This document shows, piece by piece, positions 27,401 through 39,400 of a stretch of DNA of 64,000 nt. Source of the DNA: Acanthopleura granulata (taxonomy: Eukaryota; Mollusca; Polyplacophora; Chitonida; Chitonidae). The stretch spans positions 7,223,875 through 7,287,874 of the forward strand of contig JABBOT010000010.1 of assembly GCA_016165875.1 (NCBI GenBank). Direction: 5' to 3'. Position 1 is the first letter of the stretch, and every line of letters starts with the position of its first letter. The position numbers and the translations under genes were made by a program. A model generated the notes under the pieces. The model did not search any database. It was not told the origin of the DNA and saw nothing but the letters and a program-made list of their open reading frames with translations.

Positions 27401-30400
27401 TGCAAGCCCACCAGGGCTGATGATCATCTGTAGCTAATGGAGCGCTTAACGCTGTTTGCTGACATCCACATGTTGTGAATTGATCACATAAATTCTGATG
27501 ACCATATAGTATCAATTCATACTTTGAGCACACATTGCTTAAGATCATGTAATATGGCTTGACCGTTACACTGCTTATGACCAAATATTATGATGTAAGC
27601 ACTGTGCTGCTGGTTCCATGCTTTACGGATTGAGCAATACAGTGTGTAAGCTGTTGTGACTGGGACATTGCACTGCTCATGATCATGGTTTTTTCGCTCA
27701 CATGTCGTGTTGTGGTTTCAGGGATGAGAACAAGCCTGTCCAGTGCAGCATGTGTAACCGACGGTTTAAGAACATCCCAGCTCTTAACGGTCACATGAGA
27801 CTACATGGTGGCTACTTCAAGAAAGTGCTTAAGGTGAGGTGTCGTCCAATTTTGGCCAAGGGGTATTGTTGTAACGGGTGGCGTCCATTCGCCTGTCTGT
27901 CCATCTGTCCGTCCCTCTGTACACATTCCTTGTAAACGCTCTCCTCTAGAACAGTTTAGCCCAAGTGCACCAAACTTACACCACACTTTCACACAGGTAT
28001 GAGGAAGAAGCCTATTGATTTTCAGTTATTTTGACTTTTCAGTTCAAGGGCATTGGTTATATTTAAGAAAAATTTCGTATAAGGCTTGTAAACATGATAT
28101 CACTAGAATTGTTTAGCCCAAATTTACCAAACTTACACCACTCTGGCATTATGAAGAACCCTATTGATCTTCAGTGACCTTGTCCTTTTCCTTCAAGGTC
28201 ATTTATATTAAATTTTGTGAAAGGCTTGTAAACTCTCTATCTCTTGAACAGTTTGTCCCTAGTTCACCAAATTTATACCACACCCATACAGTTTTATGAA
28301 AGGTATTATATATAATATCTCTAGGAATTTGTATCTATTGGTTACATTGTACATGTGCTTAAGGCTGAGGGGTTTTAAGAGCATTGCACGGTATTTTTAT
28401 ATAACTAAATTTCTGATCTAAGATAATTATGCAAAGTATTCCAAGTTGGTAAAAGTTTTAAAAAATGTCAGTGAATCCTTACATGTCAAAGTTGTTTGTT
28501 AGCCTGCCTGCTGTAATTTTTCAACCTTTTCGTATGTTCATAAGGTAATGTTCAAGCATATTCTGAAGGCATTCTGTTTTGACGGATGAAATTATACGTT
28601 TTGTGAAGCCCTGAAACTGGCCAATCCAACAAATGTAATGTTTTCTCCAAAATGAAATTACAAATGTGCAGAAGTTGCACTAAAAGTTGGTCTTTCTCAA
28701 AAGGTTGAGGAATTAGTGTATGTAATTTTGGAGTCTGTCAGAAAAAAAGAGATGCAAGGAACAACAGTGAGCTGGGTGGTACAACATTTCCAACAGGTGC
28801 TTGTGGCTTCAGACCTTGAAGTACTTATTGTGTGAACATCGTGAGGGCTGTTTGCTGTTGTGTCATATGGACTTTTGTGTTGTATGAATACCAGGACAAT
28901 GTCAAGGATGATAAAAAGAAGGGAAAGAAAGAGTTGTCTTCCCCTCCTCCAGGCCACATTATCCTGTCGTCAAGTAAGATGACTCAGGATTCGGACCCCT
29001 TCAAGCAACCATTCCAAGCCCCATCAGAGCAGCAAAACCTACAGGTACAAAACGTTTCGGTCAGCTTACCATATTAAGATATTGAGTTCTAGCTGGGTTG
29101 CCTTCAGTATATAAAGTGTCTAATTGTCATGGAATGCTTCTGTAAACCTACATGAACAGACAAATAAGTACATACATGTAACTAAATATAGCAGCAATCA
29201 TTTTGTGTATTGAAAGGCTATATTTATTTCCTTAGTACCTCATTCACAATCCATGTGAAAATATTATTATTTGTGTTGACTATGCAGCAAAACATGAGTT
29301 GATTACAAAGTGAACCTTTGCACATTGTTCAGTCTGAAATGCATTCCTTATGAAATTCCCGAACACTCCTTAAAGCAAGTTGATAACTGGTGTGTGCATT
29401 GTTTCAGAGTCCAGTTCAGGGTGGACCATTTGTGCTCCCTGCAGGCCAGCTGGAGCAGGAGACTGGGCAGGAGGTGACAGGCCAGGAGCAGCACTCTCCC
29501 CTGACCCCCAACCATCCACCTCAGCACATGGGCAGCCCCCTCACACAGCCACAGACCACCCTCCCAGAACAGTCCAGTCAGCAGCATCATCATAGGCATG
29601 TTCAGCAGCTTCTCCAACAGCACATCCAAATGCAGTCTTTGATGCAACAACAACAGCAGATAGAACAACAACAACAGCAACTCCAGCAACTACAAGAGCA
29701 GCTCCAGCAGCACTTCCAGCACCAGCAGAGATCAGACAGCCCATCTTCTCCGCATATTGCTGTGGCGGTGCCCTCCCCACCCGTGTCGCTTAGTCAGGGT
29801 GAAGCATTACAATCACGGGCCTGGCACACCCCTGATGTGACTATTCATGTGCCCTCCTCTCCTAGCCTCCCCGCCACCCAGGCAGATCCTTCTCAGTCCA
29901 GGGGCGTCTGGCAGGAGTTCACACCACACCAGGAAGCTGTGTTCCAACAACAGCTCCAGACAATGCAGGACATGCAGAAGCAGCTACAACAACAACAGCA
30001 GGTCGAACAACACCTACAACAACAACAGCAGGTCGAACAACACCTACAACAACAACAGCAGCATCGCCAGCAGCAGCACCATCACCATCAACAACAACAA
30101 CAAGAGGCTGCTGCGTCCCAGGTCGTGACAATGGCCGCTGACAGTCCACAGCAGCCTTACCCAATTCTTCAGCAGCACCTCATGTTGGGCCCGTGTCTAC
30201 AGCAGGGCTCCAGTGGGGGCGAACCCCTCCAGTCTCCCGTGGAACAAATGACACTTCAGACATTTCCTGATGTGCTCCCGCAACAGGTCCATCACGACCC
30301 TCTACCTTCAACACTGTCAAGCAGTATTGATGCTTCAGATGGACTCGCCCAGCCTGTATTTGTCTCTGCCACTCCTATCACTGTGGGACACAGTTTTATA

Positions 30401-33400
30401 GGGGGTGATCGCCAACAGGACCTCACAGATGCTCAATTACTGACCAGTGTTGTGGCCAGTATCATCTCTGGCCAGCACCCCCTGCCCTCGATGGACCAGT
30501 CCCAGGGTCAGTTCCATCAGAATGGTGACAGCTCATCTCACCCAGCCGTCTCGGACCATCCAGAGGTCAGTCTGGCAGATGTCAACTTGCATAATGTACA
30601 CTTACCAACCTCCACTAGTATGTCATATGAAAGTAGGCTAACTGAAAACAGCACAGACCCAATAATGGTGAACAATTCCTTGCACCCGTCGACGTCGCTG
30701 GGCAACCCTCTTATTGTCTCCTCTCAACCTTCCTTCGTTAGCCATCAGCCGGACTCGAGTATTAAGAGTGAGGAGGACAAACTGTTCCCATCTCAGCTGC
30801 ACTCTAAACCTCTCAATGAAATATCGCCCTTCACCTTCAGGCCAGTGACCACAAGTGGTAATGAACATGGGGCAGGGAACAAGGGCGGTGGGGGGCAGGA
30901 TGCTGTGGCCATAAACCGAGAAAAGTATTTACCATTGCCTATAGGCAGCACATGCATTCAACCTGAAAAAGAGCTGAAACCCCCAAGTCGAAAGCGACAC
31001 AAAAGTGAAGGTGTTATAGGGATCGCAGCTAAGCGGCATTCTGCTAGCAACCTAGCCATGCTTCTGCAGAAGGGACCTGGGGCATCCTCAGGTAGTAAAT
31101 TACTGAATGCACAGTCACCTCGCTCAGAAGGGGAGACCAAGCTTCCAAAGACAGCTGAAGAAAGAAACAAACTTCTACAGCGATCCAAGAGTGAGGATCA
31201 CACGTTCATGCGACCGCGTAGTCGGGTAGACGACCCATACTACAGGCCGCGGAGTCGGACTGAAGACTCGCTGCACCGTAGCAGAACTTACCACCATGAG
31301 GACCTCCTGTCTCGCTCAGACGGAGCTGGCATCTTCAGAAATCCAGGCCTGTCACTGAGTCCCATAAGAGCCAAGAAAAAGCATCGCCCTGCACCACTTA
31401 TCATTCCTCCTCATGTCAACAACTGTGGCTTCCAGAGTCGCCTTAGATCTCCCCGGCTGTGGGATGGGGGTGGAGACGGAAGGTTAAAGCGAGGCACCAC
31501 CCCGCCCCCATACACTCCACCCCCCATGCTGAGCCCGGTTCGGAGTGGTTCAGGCCTCTTCTGGATGATTCACCCAGGATTTCGACCTATGACTCCAAAG
31601 TCAGCCCCCATAGCACCTCGGCTCTCCCTCACCCGCAGAGGTCAGTACGTCTGCAAATAAGTCTCTGTCTTCAGTATTCATCCTAAATTCATCCTTATCC
31701 AATAGAACACAATGCTTCATGTACATGTAAGTGGCTTGACTCTTCTGAGGATTATAAGGATAATTTGTGCTGTTGTATGGGGGCCTGCAAAAAAGTAATT
31801 ATCCTATGTCATTTTTCAATGTGAAATTACACTCTTTAGTCTATCATGTGTATAAGCAGGTGTTGTTTAGAGCTGATTGGTTGTGTGTTTCAGGTTCCTT
31901 AGCTACAGGGCCAGTCAAAGCTGACACCATAGAGGAGGAGCCAGAGAATGAGGAGGAGGAAGAACCACCCCCAGAAACAGATATCCAACCGTGAGCATCT
32001 GTTCATGAGTGATTGACATTACTTTGTTATTTTTATATTTTTTACTTGTGGAAAATAAAAATATATTTAAGACCAAAAATTTTGAGTAGAAAATTGCATA
32101 TCACTTGTCAGTTCTTAAATGGTGCTGGTGTGCCAGATAGATGTGTGTGAGGTAATTGCAGCATTTCCAGTTTTGTGGTACAATGAAGGGTCTGATGGGA
32201 AGGCGTGGAAACTAATCCGATCATAATTTGGTGTATGGTAGCACAGTTGATGTCTGCACAAAAAAGGCATACCATCAGGAAGACATCATATGCTAGGGGG
32301 ACACCAAGGGCAGATAAGCATGTAGAGAATACCAAGCTTCAGGAAACTCAGCCTATTGATCTTGATAAAAAATATACTTCTGAAATATCGAGCGATTTTT
32401 ATTCTGCAAATTACTTCAGCTCTGTGCTTCAGATGCCTCAAGCATATACTGTGCCAGTTTTGCACGAAAAAATTGAAAAGGTGCATAAATTGCACTGGAA
32501 GGCTATTTTTAATATGCAAATATGATGAGAAATTAGGGTAATGATCATAATTGTTGCTCCCTACTGCCAATACATCTGCTTTGGTTTTTTCCTCTTGCTC
32601 TATGTTCACATTCTCACCACAATCATGTATGAGTGAAAAATTCTTGAGCCTGGTTGAGAACTCCTGTGAAGTGAGTTCACAGCAATTACAGCTTTTTTGT
32701 GTAGGTGTATTCATTATTTATGACATGTGTTTTACAATCCCTACAGTTTGTATAGTGTGTTTTGTTTCAATTCATTCTGCAGACATGTCAATATTGGACC
32801 ACAGTACCAAGCTGATATTCCACCTTTTAATCGTGAGTAATTTTCTTTTCTTTACATTAATTTCAAATGACAAGTTCTGACAGTAGGTTACGTAAGTAGA
32901 GATACATTGTTTGACAATTTTACAAAGTTTTATAGTCATTTTTGATGTTACTTACATTTCAGTACTATATTTATTGACATACATGACATTTTGTCCTTAA
33001 AATATTAGTATGAATAGATAAATAAAAAAATCTGTCGATATAGATCTGTAAGTGTTAAGTGTGAAATAGTTTGTGGATCATGTTGCTATCAAGTGTCTTG
33101 AAAATGCCTTTTATCGTGAAAGTTTCTGAAATTTGACTTAATTTGTAATGTTTGTCAGATTTTTTAGAAAAATTTATGGTTAACAGTGTGTCTTTATTTG
33201 ACAACAGCTGACAAGTCTGCGGCCCTGAAGCAAAGGGATAAAGAGGATATGGTCTGGGACCCCAGTATCATGAAGGAGATGCCTGTTACAGATGAGGATG
33301 GTAGGTGCACAGTTAGGAGGCAGGAAAAATAAAATATTATAATTATATATCGTATGGCTACTCTGAAGGCTTTAGACGAAGTGCGATAATTTCAAACTTT

Positions 33401-36400
33401 ATGCATGTTAGACGTGAATAATTGATACATTGATTGGGCACTATTTCTCTTGACCTTGTTCTCCCTGATTTTGTGTGTAATCGTGTTCTTCCTGGTTTTG
33501 TGTGTAATCGCATTCTCCCTGGTTTTGTGGGTAATCGCATTCTCCCTGGTTTTGTGGGTAATCGTGTTCTCCCTAGTTTTGTGGGTAATCGCGTTCTCCC
33601 TGGTTTTGTGGGTAAGCGCGTTCTCCCTGGTTTTGTGGGTAATCGTGTTCTCCCTAGTTTTGTCTGTAATCATCATCTCCTAGGTTTCATGGGTTATTGT
33701 GTTATCCCTGGTTTTGTGGGTAATCATGCTCTCCCTGGTTTTATGTGAAATCATGTTCTTCGTGGTTTTCATTTATTTATTTATTTGATTATTGTATTCA
33801 CTGTACTCAAGTATATTTCACTTATACGACAGCGGCCAGCATTATGGTGGCAGGAAACCGGGCAGAACCTGGGGGAACCCACGACCATCCGCAGGTTGCT
33901 GGCAGACTTTCCCACGTACAATCTGAGAGGAAGCCAGCATGAGCTGGACTTCCACTCAAAGCGGCCACATTGGTCTTCTGGGTCATTTCACTGTGCAAGC
34001 ATGCTAACCGACTCCTGGTTTTGTATGGAATTGTGTTCTTCCTGGTTTTGTGTGTAATCATGTTCTCCATTTTTTGTGTGTAGTCATGTTCTCCCTGGTT
34101 TTGTGTGTAGTCATGTTCTCCCTGGTTTTGTGGGTAATCGCATTTTCCCTGGTTTTGTGGGTAATCGTGTTCTCCCTAGTTTTGTGGGTAATCGTGTTCT
34201 CCCTAGTTTTGTGGGTAGTCGTGTTCTCCCTAGTTTTGTGGGTAATCATGTTCTCCCTAGTTTTGTGTGTAGTTGTGTTCTCCCTGATTTTGTGTGTAAT
34301 CGTGTTCTCCCTGATGTGGATGTGACTTTTAGTCAGTGTTTTCCAGGTACCTGGTATTGGGTGGTTATATCCTCTAGCCTCAAAGGCCTCATCCACCCAT
34401 AAACCAGACTGCCATCATCCAAGAGATAAAGTGGTGTTGAACATTAACGAAATAGTTCAATAAACATGTCAGATATGAGACTGGACCCTTCATGCTGATT
34501 TGTTGTTTTATTTGACAGTGCAATGTTACCAGGACTTTGCCTGTTGTGCTGCCATCCATGGCAATGGTGCCAATGTGGAATATGCACTACATTTACTACA
34601 TCTCACAAGGGGAAACATACAGGTAACAGTTGTCTTCATTAGTCTGTCATTGACAAGATATTTCATATAAAATTCTTAAGCCACGATTAACTTTCAAGCG
34701 CACAAAAAATATGATTGAGTATAATTATTTTTCATTGCCAGAGAAATAAATATGTCCCAAAAAAACAGATGAAGCAGATAAAAACGTGGCTGGATGTTCT
34801 GTGGAAATTAATTCTTTGTGAAAGAGTTTTGTGGGATGCCGTAAATTTTAAATTTTTGCTAAAGGGCTGTGTGCCTGTCTAATTCTTTGCTAATGGCTGT
34901 GATTTGTTACCTGTAGGAAGCCATGTTAATGCTCATGAAGGATTGCCTCAAGCTTCCCAATGGACACAGCTTACTTACATACCAATACCAAGGTATGTTA
35001 AACTTTGAGGAATTAAAAGAATTTCATGCGACAACATAGTTGTAGAATTTGAGTCTTGATGCTACAGATTGAAAACAGGTTACTGGCCAATTGAGTAGCA
35101 TAAATTATATGTGTGGATTAAGATGTCCACATTTTAGCAGATAAGATCCACTGTCACTATGGTGAGTACACAGGATTATAAAGGTGATGGAAACAGAAAT
35201 GAGATCAAATGGTTTGTCACTTTCACCCCTTTTGTAGACCTCTTTTTTGTCCCTGTTACATGTACACTTGTACAGATTTAGATTTGATATTTCTGGATTT
35301 TGTTTGGCTTTCTAGAGGCAGATAGCTGGAGTACAGAAGAGATAGAAGCCTATTACCAGGCTTTGCTGAAATGCGACAAGGACTTCTTCTTGATAGCGAA
35401 TGAGGTAATGTATGCCTGTGTGTAATGTTTACAGACACTGTGGGAGACGCAGGAATCTAGTTCATCTTCACCAGATGTTCAATCACTCCCATCCTTGGAC
35501 AGGGGATTCTCAATCTTACTTTGCTTTTACTACAGTGCCTGTTTATGGCAATAGGCACTGAAGATGATCTTGCGTGAAGTATGTGAAGGGATCACTGGCT
35601 TTTAATCAATATGGCATACTCATTGAACTCTTGAGCATCACATGTGGAAAATTTTGTCAGATGCTTTCGGTTTCCTACGGCATTCCAGTTTCTTCCACCC
35701 TGGAAACTGACCATGAGCACAAAAATGAAAGATTCTTGTACATCAGTTACTGTGTCAAACACGTATTGGTCATTGAAAACCATTAGTGCTTGGATGTTCT
35801 GTGAGAACTGGTCAGATTTGCAGGAATGTTAGCAATGAGCTGCACATGCCTAGTTTGATTAAACGGTCTCCATAGAGTATTTCTAGAAAGTAGGCTCATA
35901 AAAATCCTGAGATAGGTTGCCTGCAAATATGATGACAGAATCAGGTATTTGTAATGTGCTACATGAATAAGTTTTCTAACCTCTGTTTTTCAATTTCCTT
36001 AGGTGGCAAGTAAATCAGTAAAACAGTGTGTTCAGTTTTATTACCTCTGGAAAAAAGTGTGTCCGGATGAATACAAGCGATTACGTATTGTGCGGAGAAA
36101 GAAGGAACACGATGAGCTGTACAATCTGCGGTCACGGGCAGCTCAGGATCAGGCACCTCTGACAGGAGAGCAAATGTCCGAATCTGACAGCAGCACTGAA
36201 GAAGAGCAGGATACGGATCAACCTGCAACGGTCAGCATAGCACTCAGTGCCCATGTTGTTGTTGTTAGCATCAGTAACCAGGCTAGGACACTTGGTTTGA
36301 TTTATTTACATTGGAGAGGGTATTTGCATGAAGCTGATTTTACCTGAAGCCCAACAGTTGTACGCTGTGGCCTCTCATGCAAATGTGAAGTCAGTAATGA

Positions 36401-39400
36401 AATCTTAATGAAATGAAGTCCCAACTAGACCTACATTCACACTATGCATGGGAATCGGTCTGGGGCTCGAACCGAGTTCACGAGCGATGACGTTTTTGGA
36501 CAGTTGCATTCACACACAGCAAATTCAGATCACGGATCCGGCTTCCTAAGTAAATTTATTTCATGAAGAAATCGGTCGGTATTTAGCTTAGCCATGGATC
36601 ATCGAATAATGCCATTAGTAATATAACATGTAATCAGAAATTTACAAAGAAATTATACCCTGTGTTGTTGCTTTTGTTTTTGTGTTAACGTGAATTAGCA
36701 TACTCGCTACATTATACAATGGCCAGTTTTCGATGTGAGGCAAAGTAGCTAACTCACCAAATGCAGTGCATGTAATCAAGTAACCATTTTTATGTCTGAC
36801 ACGCTGGATGATGTCACTCCACACATGCGTCATTTTTCTTACATCTGTGTAATTGCAGTCTCTAAGATCAAACACCAGTTTATTCCTTCCCTTATCATGA
36901 ATCAGCAATTCAGTGCGATGTGTACTTGTCGCCATGCTTAAATGTTGAAAGATGCTGATTGGTCAGTACTGAAAATCTGTCATGCTTTTTCTCACTGGAC
37001 TGGAAAAAATGGGTTCGCAAGCCGTCTGCCCGAATCCTTGGCCTGACAGGAATTTGGCTCTGGTGTACGTGAATGGTTGTAGATATTACTAGTATACCCA
37101 TTTGCCATGAAATCGAGAGGGAATTCATTACGGCCCATAAACCGATTTCCATGCCTAGTGTGAACGTAACTTTAAGATACGTACACATAATACACTTTTG
37201 AAGATGCCAGTTGATGCCTATAGGCTTTTGTGGTGTCCACTGCGTCCTACAATGAAGATACGTTGTACATAGCATAGAGGGTAAATGTTAGACTTCTCAT
37301 CCTGGGTTGTCAATGCAGCATTGTTCTCACTGTTTGTTTCAGTATGTCAGTTATTTGTTGTAGGACCTGGAGAGGCAGACTGCTACCCCAGGGGGTCGGG
37401 CGGTATCTCCTGCCCGCAGCGTGACCCCTCCCCGGTCCGTGCCTTCACCAGCCACTGTCTACTCGTGTGAGGTGCCAGACTGCAGTGCTGTAAGTCTACT
37501 GAACATTTATCGTAGTCCGATAATCCCCATTTAAGTCCACACACTTTTTCCAGCGTCGCTGCAGTGTGTTTATACAATCTTCATAGAAGGTCTTATCCTA
37601 AAGCTCAAGAAAGCAGATGTGACATCGTTATCAGCATTGTGAGAGTTCCAGTCAGATTTGTTTTCATATTTGGAAACAGTTGAAAGTTTGAGGGAGTCAA
37701 ATCAGGGGAATAAGGTGGGTGATGTACAAGTTCGAAGCCACATTAATAAATAGGAAGCAATGGAGCGACGGACATGTTCACCGGAACATGGGAGAACCCA
37801 CATTTCCATTGCTTGGACTGTCGTTTGGATTCCATTCGAAACGATGAACCCAGGCCTCTTTCATGGTCACGAAACGTCTTATGAAGTTATCTGGATCTGC
37901 CTCAAAAATCTGAAGATTCTCCCTTGACATTTGAAACCTTGTCCGTTTCTGATCGGTCGTGAGAAGCTTTGGGACCGGCCGTGCTGATAGTTTTGTCATT
38001 CCCAGGTCTTCTGTCAGAACCCAGTTAACTCTCTCCTATGAAATGCCCACAGTATGAGATATGTGACGCTTAGTTGCCTTCACTCAGCAAGGACCATGTC
38101 ATGGATCTGGATCATATCCATTGAGGTGGCACTTCTGGGTCTCCCTGACTGTTGATCTTCATCACTTGTTCCGCCCCTCTTGAATTCACTTGACCACCCT
38201 TTAACCTTTGCATAAGGTGGGGCATCCTCTCATAATGCCTGCACCATGTCATTGTGGATCTTCTTCTGAAACATTCCCTTTTTTGAGACATACTGAATCA
38301 CAGAACGCCTACCAGCCTTGTCCATTTTGCCAATCTGCCACACCCCTACTCACTCCACTCACATCTCCAGCAAAGCACTTAGTAATTCGACATTTCACAT
38401 CTACTCATGAGAAATGTTGCTTTCTCAGAATACAAAAGATTGAGAACCACGCCCAAAACTTTCTGAGTCAGGCCTAACATTTTTCAGTAACACTTTATAT
38501 ATATAGTTTGCAAGTTACATTGGTATTTTGTCTGTTTTACTGCTTAGCATGTGTAGGTTGTGGCACAGAGTCATAATAAACAGCTCACATCATGATAGAA
38601 TGTTATTACATCTCTTTTCATTTGTGTTCTGCGTATCAAGAACGTTTCACTTATACGACAGCGGCTAGGGTTATGGTAGGAGGAAACCAGGTAACATCCT
38701 GTGTTAGACATAATTTATTTATTCATTTATTTTACTGTTTAATGCTGTACTCAAGATTTTTTTCACGCTTAAAGCACTGACTTTTGTCAAGGTGCTCACA
38801 AATTCTTTCTCGTGTGCCATAGGCCATATTGGTGTTGCCCTGAAGGCCCTGATAACAAATGAAAATAGGTGAATGTAGAAAAATTCCTGCCTTGGAATAT
38901 GACCAAACCCACATCTGAAGTGACCTAGCCATTAATAGACAAGCACATTAATCATGAGACTCCATGTTCAGATATAAACTATTGTCATGTTTGTGAGAAC
39001 TTTATAAATATAAATATGGTGATTTTTGCAGTTCTTCTGTGTCTTCACGTTGTTTTATTAAGCCCATTCATATCTATGTAGCTGTTGTTTCCATTTTGCA
39101 GACCTTCACTTCGAAACAGGCATTAAGCAGCCACCAGAAGCTTCACAGTGTTCTCAGCAGCCATAGCTATGTCCAGCTGCCCGTCCATGCAACCACTCCA
39201 CCCCAGCCTGAGCCTCCTCTCCCAGTCAGCACACAACCCCCCAGGGTCAACCAGGTGTACACGACCAGCGTGCCTCAGCCCAAGGCCCAGCGCCGGCCGC
39301 CCGGTCCCCGCCCCACTGTCAAGAAACCCTCGCAACCTGTGCCTGCCCCTAATCCTGGGGATGAGATATTCCCCTGTAAACTGTGTGGAAAGTAAGTCTC

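Noticed and set aside
33392..34402. Frames with nonapeptide repeats on both strands ([18 protein letters not shown])
   Set aside because: 27-bp minisatellite in an intron of the TRERF1-like gene; same reason on each strand.
37285..37470. 61-codon plus-strand frame
   Set aside because: Wrong frame across the true exon 16 of the TRERF1-like gene.
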